From: Pseudomonadota bacterium
GTDB taxonomy: Bacteria; Pseudomonadota; Gammaproteobacteria; Steroidobacterales; Steroidobacteraceae
Length of the DNA stretch: 21,977 nucleotides
Direction: 5' to 3'
Assembly: GCA_021780395.1 (NCBI GenBank)
Contig: JAJXYU010000158.1
Coordinates: 1 to 21,977, forward strand
Of this stretch, positions 7,719 to 13,927 are shown piece after piece (position 1 is the stretch's first letter; each line of letters opens with the position of its first letter). Under the pieces are notes generated by a model. That model saw only the letters and a program-made list of their open reading frames with translations, was not told where the DNA came from and made no database searches. Position numbers and translations under genes: made by a program.

Positions 7719-8612
7719 TCACCCCGCGTCCCCCTCGCGGATCAGATGCGCGATCAGCGCCTGCTGCGCGATCGTGACGTGATGGTCGCGGTGTCTCACC
7801 AACGCGTATTCCCGCTGTGGCAGCTCGATCGGAAGCTCCGCGAGCGTGCCCGCCGCGATCGCCGAGGCGACCACGTGCCGCGAGATGATCGTCGCGCCCG
7901 CCCCGGCCTCGACCGCCTCGCGCACGGCCTCGTTGCCCGGTAGCACGAGGAACACGTTGAGATCCTCGAGCGCGAGGCCTTCGCGCGCGAGCAGATCCTC
8001 GAAGATCTGCCGCGTACCCGAACCCGGCTCGCGAATCACCCAGCGCAATCGCGCGATGTCGAGCTTGCCCGATCGTCGGACCGGCCGCTCGCGTCGATCC
8101 GCGGCGACGACGAGCACCATCTGATCGTGCCCGAGAGGCGTGCGGATCAGCGTCGGGTGCTTCGTCGGACCCTCGACCAGGCCGATGCTCACTTCACTCG
8201 CGGCGACCGCGGCCTCGACCTCGTGGGTATTGCGAATGACGACGTCGAGGCGCACCCGGGGGTTGATCGCATGGAACGACGCGAGCCGCCGTGGCAGCCA
8301 GTACGTCGCAATGGTCTGGCTCGCCGCGAGCGCGATCGGTCCCGCAGGACTGCCCGCGAGGTCCTGCAGCACCGCCCGCGCCGTGGCGGCGCGGTCGAGC
8401 ACCGCGCGCGCCTCGCGCAGGAAGATCCGTCCCGCCTCGGTCAACTGGATCCCGCGCCCGACGCGGTTGAACAGCGGGACCTGATACAGCGCCTCGAGCG
8501 CGCCGATCGCGACCGACGCAGCCGACTGGCTCATCCGCAGCGCCTCGGCGGCGCGCGTGACGTGCCCGCGTTCGGCCACTTCGACGAAGATGCGCAACTG
8601 GTCGAGCGTCAT
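7719..8612 (-). CDS. LysR-type transcriptional regulator diverging from aprMBA-sat
   Basis: LysR regulators bind T-N11-A dyads as tetramers and respond to a small co-inducer. Residues 1-60 form the winged helix-turn-helix (AAEALRMSQSAASVAIGALE at 21-40, then LFNRVGRGIQLTEAGRIF), and about 88-297 the periplasmic-binding-protein-like effector domain, typical of the CysB/CbbR-like branch. The ATG at 8612 begins the standard family N-terminus (MTLDQLRIFVEVAERG); the frame is open 18 codons further but that part covers the operator. The product has 297 residues, normal length. It is transcribed away from aprM with 134 bases between, and a dyad with LysR spacing lies in that gap, so control of the sulfur genes and of itself is likely. 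The co-inducer cannot be read from sequence; a sulfur metabolite such as sulfite or APS is a guess. Confidence 0.9.
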   Translation of the reverse strand: MTLDQLRIFVEVAERGHVTRAAEALRMSQSAASVAIGALEALYQVPLFNRVGRGIQLTEAGRIFLREARAVLDRAATARAVLQDLAGSPAGPIALAASQTIATYWLPRRLASFHAINPRVRLDVVIRNTHEVEAAVAASEVSIGLVEGPTKHPTLIRTPLGHDQMVLVVAADRRERPVRRSGKLDIARLRWVIREPGSGTRQIFEDLLAREGLALEDLNVFLVLPGNEAVREAVEAGAGATIISRHVVASAIAAGTLAELPIELPQREYALVRHRDHHVTIAQQALIAHLIREGDAG

Positions 8613-8655
8613 GATCGAGGGTCCGGCATCGCAATTGATCTCATTCGCGCATGAT

Positions 8656-8687
8656 AATAATCGCATTTATCGATTGAATCGATTATT
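8656..8687. promoter_or_regulatory. Probable LysR operator between lysR and aprM
   Basis: A perfect interrupted dyad, ATCGATTGAATCGAT (8669-8683), has the LysR T-N11-A form (T8670, A8682). Around it, AATAATCG (8656-8663) and CGATTATT (8680-8687) form a second exact inverted repeat with a 16-base gap. The block is AT-rich in a GC-rich region and abuts the putative aprM -35 box, the usual place for a LysR activation site. The assignment to this regulator is inferred from position. Confidence 0.6.
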
Positions 8688-8714
8688 GCGGAGCCTCGTC
8701 CCCGGGGATAGAGT
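8686..8714 (+). promoter_or_regulatory. Possible promoter of the aprMBA-sat operon
   Basis: TTGCGG (8686-8691) and TAGAGT (8709-8714) are 17 bases apart. The -35 match is weak (three of six) and the -10 moderate (four of six), which fits an activator-dependent promoter. The upstream dyad touches the -35 box. A GGGGGA ribosome binding site precedes the aprM GTG about 25 bases further on. Confidence 0.45.
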
Positions 8715-8746
8715 GGCGCGAAAACAGAAGCCTCGGGGGACCGCCA

Positions 8747-9535
8747 GTGTTCACGTTCAATCCGTTCGCCGCGCTGCCCGCCTGGATCACGCCCGCCGCC
8801 ATGCAGGTCTACGTCGTCGTGATGTTCCTCGCGGTCGTCGTCGGCACGGTCGCCGACATGCTGCACAAGAAGAGCGCCACCTACTTCTTCAAGCACCGCG
8901 AAACCGTCGCCCGGCGCGCGACGCGCGAGGTGACCGGCGGGGAGAAGATCGCGTTCGCGATCCACACCGTCGTCGTCACCGGCCTCGCGGCCGGCGAGTT
9001 CCACACCTCGGCGCGCCGGATCAGCCACCTGCTGACGATGTACGGATTCATCTTCTATGTCGTCACGACCGCGCTGCTCGTATTAGCGTATCCGACCACG
9101 AGCACGGCGGCGCCGGCGATCGTGACCGGACTGTGGTATCTCGGCGCCGCGCTGATCTGCGTCGGTGGCTACTGGTTCTGGTTCACGATGCGCGTCGACG
9201 TCGCCGCGGAGGGTCACTCGCCGTTCCGCCTGGTCCGCGCGGACCTCTTCATCGTGTCGCTGCTCGCGAGCGCGACCTTCGCGCTCGTCTGGGCGCGCCT
9301 CGAGGCACTGGACGTCGCGGTCTGGGGCCACGTGTGCTTCGCGCTGTACCTGCTCGCGACGACGGTGCTGTTCGGCTCCGTGCCGTGGTCGAAGTTCGCG
9401 CACATGTTCTACAAGCCGGCCGCGGCGTTCCAGAAGCGCATCGAGCAGGCGAACGGCTACCGGCGGAACCTCCCCGCACCCGCCGACCGTCCCGCGACGC
9501 TCGGCACCGCCCGTCGTCCGCCGCGCCATTATTGA
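8747..9535 (+). CDS. aprM: AprM, putative membrane anchor of adenylylsulfate reductase
   Basis: AprM is the integral membrane protein encoded before aprBA in a group of sulfur oxidisers; it is thought to dock the soluble AprBA complex at the membrane and pass its electrons to quinone. The 262-residue protein has about five or six hydrophobic segments (roughly 19-38, 68-83, 93-115, 124-147, 165-184 and 193-213). Histidines such as His73, His86, His94, His195 and His219 could bind haem, as in the related NarI/DsrM-like proteins, with the conserved-looking VPWSKFAHMFYKP at 212-224. The GTG at 8747 follows a GGGGGA ribosome binding site at a good distance. No qmo genes are visible beside the reductase. 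The name rests mainly on position before aprBA, the membrane plan and the SKFAHM region. Confidence 0.85.
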   Translation: MFTFNPFAALPAWITPAAMQVYVVVMFLAVVVGTVADMLHKKSATYFFKHRETVARRATREVTGGEKIAFAIHTVVVTGLAAGEFHTSARRISHLLTMYGFIFYVVTTALLVLAYPTTSTAAPAIVTGLWYLGAALICVGGYWFWFTMRVDVAAEGHSPFRLVRADLFIVSLLASATFALVWARLEALDVAVWGHVCFALYLLATTVLFGSVPWSKFAHMFYKPAAAFQKRIEQANGYRRNLPAPADRPATLGTARRPPRHY

Positions 9536-9554
9536 ACCCTGAGGAGCATCGTCC

Positions 9555-10019
9555 ATGCCCACGTTTGTCTACATGACGAACTGCGACGGCTGCGGATACT
9601 GCGTCGATATCTGCCCGTCCGACATCATGCACATCGACCCGACGTACCGGCGTGCGTACAACATCGAGCCCAACATGTGCTGGGAGTGCTACTCCTGCGT
9701 GAAGGCCTGCCCGCAGAACGCGATCGACGCGCGCGGCTACGCGGACTTCGCGCCGCTCGGCCACAGCGTCCGGGCGCTGCGCGAGGAGGAAAAGGGCACG
9801 ATCGCCTGGCGGATCCGTTTCCGCGACGGACGCGAGAAGCACTTCCTGTCGCCGATCCGGACCACGCCCTGGGGATCGATCAAGGGCCCGGCCGAATACG
9901 CGCCCCCGAGCGCGGATGCGATGAAATCGCAGGAGCTCGCGCACGAACCCGACGCGCTGAAGATCGCCGCGCTGCCGACGCTCGACCGCAATCGCCTCAA
10001 GAAGGGAGTCGTCGCATGA
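9555..10019 (+). CDS. aprB: Adenylylsulfate reductase beta subunit
   Basis: AprB carries two 4Fe-4S clusters that move electrons between the FAD of AprA and the membrane partner. Cluster ligands are clear: Cys10, 13, 16 and 20 (CDGCGYCVDICP) and Cys42, 45, 48 and 52 (CWECYSCVKACP). The C-terminal segment wraps around AprA in known structures and is present here (about 75-154, including RTTPWGSIKGP). A GAGGAG ribosome binding site is eight bases before ATG 9555. The stop overlaps the aprA start as ATGA, so the two subunits should be made in equal amounts. Length 154 is typical. In this oxidiser the reaction should run from sulfite and AMP to APS. Confidence 0.97.
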   Translation: MPTFVYMTNCDGCGYCVDICPSDIMHIDPTYRRAYNIEPNMCWECYSCVKACPQNAIDARGYADFAPLGHSVRALREEEKGTIAWRIRFRDGREKHFLSPIRTTPWGSIKGPAEYAPPSADAMKSQELAHEPDALKIAALPTLDRNRLKKGVVA

Positions 10020-11848
10020 GCCGCAAGACCGTATTCGTCGATTCGGACATCCTCGTCGTCGGCGGCGGGATGGCCGGTTGCGGAGCCACGTACGAATCCC
10101 GCTACTGGGGACGGGATCTGAAGATCGTCTGCGTCGAAAAGGCGAACATCGAGCGCAGCGGCGCGGTCGCCCAGGGGCTGTACGCGATCAACTGCTACAT
10201 GGGCATGCAGTGGGGCGAGAACCAGCCCGAGGATCACGTGCGCTACGCGCGCAACGATCTCATGGGCCTGGTCCGGGAAGATCTCGGCTACGACATCGCC
10301 CGCCACGTCGACGCGACCGTGCACAAGTTCGAGGAGTGGGGCCTGCCGATGATGCGCGACCCCGAGACCGGGCGTTACCAGCGCGAAGGCAAGTGGCAGA
10401 TCATGATCCACGGCGAGAGCTACAAGCCGATCGTCGCGGAGGCCGCGCGCAAGGCCGCAAGCGAAGTCCACAACCGGATCATGGTCACCCACCTGCTGAT
10501 GGACTCGAAGCGCCCGAACCGGGTCGCGGGCGCCGTCGGCTTCAATGTCCGCACCGGGGATTTCTACGTGTTCCGCGCGAAGGCGGTGATCGTCGCCGCC
10601 GGCGGCGCATCGCACATCTTCAAGCCCCGCGCGGTCGGCGAAGGCATGGGTCGGACCTGGTATGCGCCCTGGAGCAGCGCGTCGGCCTATGCGCTGCCGA
10701 TCCTCGCGGGCGCGAAGATGACGCAGATGGAGAACCGGATCGTGCTGACCCGGTTCAAGGACGGCTACGGCCCGGTCGGCGCGTACTTCCTGCATTTGAA
10801 GACCTACACCCAGAACGCGTATGGCCAGGACTACGAGGCGTTCTGGCGCGATTCGATCGAGAAGATGGTCGGCGACTACGTGAATCACCATCCGGTGCCG
10901 ACCTGCCTGCGCAACCACGCACTGCTCGAGGAGCTCAAGGCCGGCCGCGGCCCGATCCGCATGGTCACGAAGGAAGCGTTCAAGGACCCGCACAAGGAGA
11001 CCGTCGGCTGGGAGAACTTCCTCGGCATGACGATCGGCCAGGCGATCGTGTGGGCATCGCAGAACATCGACCCGAAGGAAATCAATCCGGAGCTCACCAC
11101 CTCGGAGCCGTACGTGATGGGCTCGCACGCGACCTGTTCGGGCGCGTGGGCGAGCGGACCGGAAGACTACGCGCCGTCCGAGTATCAGTGGGGCTACAAC
11201 CGAATGATGACCGTGGAGGGCCTGTTCGGCGCCGGCGACACCATCGGCGGCACCGCCCACAAGTTCTCCTCCGGCTCCTTCACCGAGGGCCGGATCGCTG
11301 CGAAGGCCGCGGTCAAGTACGTGAACGAGATGGGTCAGGACCGGCCCGCGGTCAGCGAGTCCGAGTACGAGGCGCTGCGCAAGCTCGTCTACCAGCCGCT
11401 CGAGACCTACCGCGTCGGCCGCAACGAGATCGTCGCGGGCACCGTCTCGCCGAGCTTCATCCTGCCGCTGCATGGCCTGCAGCGCCTCGAGAAGATCATG
11501 GACGAGTACGTCGGGGGCATCAGCGCCCACTACACGACCAACGAGCCGATGCTGACCCGCGGCCTCGAGCTCCTCCAGATGCTGAAGGAGGACATGGCCT
11601 GCATCGGGGCCCCCGACCTTCACCAGCTGCAGCGAGCGTGGGAACTGCACCATCGGGTGCTCGCGTCCGAGTGCGTGACGCACCACACCCTGTTCCGCCA
11701 GGAGACGCGCTGGCCCGGCTATTACTACCGGGGCGACTTCCCGAAGCTCGACGACAACGACTGGCACTGCTTCACCCTGTCCCAGTACGACCGCGACAGC
11801 GGCCGCTGGCAGATGGAGAAAGCGCCGGTCTACCACATCATCGACTGA
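10016..11848 (+). CDS. aprA: Adenylylsulfate reductase alpha subunit (FAD)
   Basis: AprA is the flavoprotein that interconverts APS and sulfite plus AMP; sulfite attacks the FAD and AMP is added or removed. The FAD-binding GGGMAGCG is at residues 16-23, followed by ERSGAVAQGLYAIN, the conserved flavin region of the fumarate-reductase-like fold. The active-site arginine region reads LTRFKDGYGPVGA, and the histidine region GSHATCSGAWASGPEDY. A second FAD stretch is GLFGAGDTIGGTAHKFSSGS. The 610-residue length is normal. ATG 10016 overlaps the aprB stop and has GGGAG seven bases upstream. Together with AprM and Sat this indicates oxidation of sulfite through APS with substrate-level ATP formation. 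No DSR genes are in the window. Confidence 0.98.
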   Translation: MSRKTVFVDSDILVVGGGMAGCGATYESRYWGRDLKIVCVEKANIERSGAVAQGLYAINCYMGMQWGENQPEDHVRYARNDLMGLVREDLGYDIARHVDATVHKFEEWGLPMMRDPETGRYQREGKWQIMIHGESYKPIVAEAARKAASEVHNRIMVTHLLMDSKRPNRVAGAVGFNVRTGDFYVFRAKAVIVAAGGASHIFKPRAVGEGMGRTWYAPWSSASAYALPILAGAKMTQMENRIVLTRFKDGYGPVGAYFLHLKTYTQNAYGQDYEAFWRDSIEKMVGDYVNHHPVPTCLRNHALLEELKAGRGPIRMVTKEAFKDPHKETVGWENFLGMTIGQAIVWASQNIDPKEINPELTTSEPYVMGSHATCSGAWASGPEDYAPSEYQWGYNRMMTVEGLFGAGDTIGGTAHKFSSGSFTEGRIAAKAAVKYVNEMGQDRPAVSESEYEALRKLVYQPLETYRVGRNEIVAGTVSPSFILPLHGLQRLEKIMDEYVGGISAHYTTNEPMLTRGLELLQMLKEDMACIGAPDLHQLQRAWELHHRVLASECVTHHTLFRQETRWPGYYYRGDFPKLDDNDWHCFTLSQYDRDSGRWQMEKAPVYHIID

Positions 11849-11875
11849 TCGCGCGGCGTCGCGCCGGGACCTTCG

Positions 11876-13054
11876 ATGTCACGACTCGTACCGCCGCACG
11901 GCTCGACCTCGGTCAGACCGCTGCTGCTGCCGGAGACCGAGCGAAGCGAGGAGCTCGAGCGGGCGGCGCGCCTGCGAGCGGTGCCGCTCGACTCGCGCGC
12001 GGTGTCGGACGTGCTGATGTTCGCGATGGGCGCGTACACGCCCCTCGACGGCTTCATGGGGCACGACGACTGGCGGGGCGCCTGCGTCGAGATGCGCCTG
12101 GCCGACGGCCTGTTCTGGCCGATCCCGATCACCTTGCCGGTGAGCGAAGCGCTCGCGGGCGCGGTCCACGTCGGCGAGGAAGTCGCGCTCACCGAAGCGG
12201 ACGGCGGCCGGATCCTCGCGATCCTCGACGTGCGCGAGAAATACCGGATCGACCGGACGATCGAGGCCGAGCACGTCTATCGGACCACGGACCCGAAACA
12301 CCCCGGCGTCGCGAAGGTCCTGAATCAGGGCGCGGTGAACCTCGCGGGTCGCGTGATGGTGCTGAGCGAAGGCGACTACCCGTCGCGCTATCCCGACCTG
12401 TACCTCCGGCCGGCCGAATCGCGGGCGCTGTTCCTCGAGAAGGGCTGGTCGCGGGTCGCAGCGTTCCAGACGCGCAATCCGATGCATCGCAGTCACGAGT
12501 ACCTCGTGAAGATCGCGCTGGAAGTGCTGGACGGCGTGTTCATCCACCAGGTGCTCGGCAAGCTCAAGCCCGGCGACATACCGGCCGAGGTCCGCACCCG
12601 CGCGGTCCAGGCGATGGTCGATCATTACTTCCGCCCGGGCACGGTGATCCAGGCGGGCTATCCGATCGAGATGCGCTACGCGGGGCCACGCGAGGCCCTG
12701 CTGCACGCGTTGATCCGCCAGAACTTCGGGTGCTCGCACCTGATCGTGGGCCGCGATCACGCCGGCGTCGGCGACTACTACGGTCCGTTCGACGCCCACC
12801 GGATCTTCGACCAGCTCTGGGACGGCGCGCTCGAGACCCAGGCGCTGAAGATCGACGTCACGTTCTACTGCCGCCGCTGCGCCGGCATGGCGACCGCGCG
12901 GACCTGTCCGCACGATGCGCGCGAGCACGTCGCGATCTCCGGCACGAAACAGCGAGAGATGCTCTCCACCGGCGCCGAGATCCCCCCCGAGTTCAGCCGA
13001 CCCGAGGTCGTCGCGATCCTGAGGGAGTATTACCGCAGCCTGCAGGGCGCGTAG
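11876..13054 (+). CDS. sat: ATP sulfurylase (dissimilatory Sat)
   Basis: Sat makes ATP and sulfate from APS and pyrophosphate when working in the oxidative direction. The nucleotide-binding motifs are QTRNPMHRSHE (198-208, with His204 and His207) and GRDHAGVG (292-299), and the ISGTKQREML region is at 354-363. Cys332, Cys335, Cys344 and His346 form the zinc site found in bacterial and archaeal dissimilatory Sat proteins. At 392 residues without an APS-kinase domain, it is the stand-alone homo-oligomeric type, not CysDN. ATG 11876 lies 27 bases after aprA with only a weak ribosome binding site, so it probably belongs to the same transcript. The next gene starts 15 bases beyond its stop. Confidence 0.97.
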   Translation: MSRLVPPHGSTSVRPLLLPETERSEELERAARLRAVPLDSRAVSDVLMFAMGAYTPLDGFMGHDDWRGACVEMRLADGLFWPIPITLPVSEALAGAVHVGEEVALTEADGGRILAILDVREKYRIDRTIEAEHVYRTTDPKHPGVAKVLNQGAVNLAGRVMVLSEGDYPSRYPDLYLRPAESRALFLEKGWSRVAAFQTRNPMHRSHEYLVKIALEVLDGVFIHQVLGKLKPGDIPAEVRTRAVQAMVDHYFRPGTVIQAGYPIEMRYAGPREALLHALIRQNFGCSHLIVGRDHAGVGDYYGPFDAHRIFDQLWDGALETQALKIDVTFYCRRCAGMATARTCPHDAREHVAISGTKQREMLSTGAEIPPEFSRPEVVAILREYYRSLQGA

Positions 13055-13069
13055 CGCGGTCCGCGCTCG

Positions 13070-13927
13070 ATGATCGTCGCGCAGATCACCGACACCCATA
13101 TCGTCCACGGCGTTCCCGACGCCGGCCGGCGCATCGCGGATCTCGCACGCACGATCGCGGACATCAATGCGCTCGATCCGCTGCCCGACGCGATCATCCA
13201 CACCGGCGACATCGCGCACGGTGGCCGCCCCGAGGACTACGCGCTCGTCGCCTCGCTGTTCGCGACCGCCCGCGTCCCGGTGTACGTCGCACCGGGCAAC
13301 CGCGATCACCGCGAGCACCTGCGCGACGCGTTCGCGGGCGGGCCCTGTCGGGCGGCGGAGCCGCGGTTCCTCGACTACTCGGTCGAGGAGTTCCCGGTGC
13401 GCCTGCTCGCGCTCGACACGGTGACCCCCGCGAGCAACAAGGGCGAGTTCTGCGTGGAGCGGGTGCAGCGCCTGATCGAGCGGATCGACGCGGACCCCGC
13501 GAAGCCGATCGCCGCATTCATGCACCACCCGCCGTTCGTGGTCACGGTCGGTCCCGATCCGCTGAACTTCACGAGCCCCGAGGCGCTGCACCGGCTCCAG
13601 CACGCGTTGCAGCACTCGGGACGCGTGATCGCGGTGTTCTGCGGCCACGTGCACCGCTCGACCGGCGGCTGGATCGGCGCGATCCGGGCGATGGTCGCAA
13701 CCAGCACCGCGACGACGTTGCGCAAGGGGGAATTTCCGGCGCACCTTCGGGACCGGCCGATCTATCACCTGCACCGCTACGACGCCGCGTTCGGGTTCAG
13801 CACCGAGGCACGGATCGTCGCGGAGGCCGACGACGACGGTGCCGTGAGCGCCGTGGGCTCAGGTGCGCGCGGGGCGGCCGGGCGCGATCGGCGCGGGGAT
13901 CCGGCCGAGCACGGGCTCGAGCGCTAG
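13070..13927 (+). CDS. Class III metallophosphoesterase (CpdA/GpdQ-like) in the apr-sat cluster
   Basis: The fold is a calcineurin-like dinuclear metal phosphoesterase. Metal ligands are all visible: Asp8 and His10 (TDTHI), Asp47 (HTGDIAHGG), Asn77 (GNRDH), His152 (MHHPP), and His193 and His195 (GHVH). The GNRDH and MHHPP forms match the cAMP phosphodiesterase CpdA and glycerophosphodiesterase GpdQ branch. Residues beyond about 255 form a low-complexity Gly/Arg/Ala tail, 69 bases of whose gene overlap the convergent amidase frame. It begins 15 bases after sat, so co-transcription with apr-sat is likely. The substrate is unknown. An adenosine phosphate tied to APS turnover, cAMP, or a phosphodiester are all possible; the operon link is inference. 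Ribosome binding site weak. Confidence 0.85.
   Translation: MIVAQITDTHIVHGVPDAGRRIADLARTIADINALDPLPDAIIHTGDIAHGGRPEDYALVASLFATARVPVYVAPGNRDHREHLRDAFAGGPCRAAEPRFLDYSVEEFPVRLLALDTVTPASNKGEFCVERVQRLIERIDADPAKPIAAFMHHPPFVVTVGPDPLNFTSPEALHRLQHALQHSGRVIAVFCGHVHRSTGGWIGAIRAMVATSTATTLRKGEFPAHLRDRPIYHLHRYDAAFGFSTEARIVAEADDDGAVSAVGSGARGAAGRDRRGDPAEHGLER

Noticed and set aside
13055..13069. Riboswitch or promoter between sat and the phosphoesterase
   Set aside because: Only 15 bases separate the genes; there is no room for a regulatory RNA.
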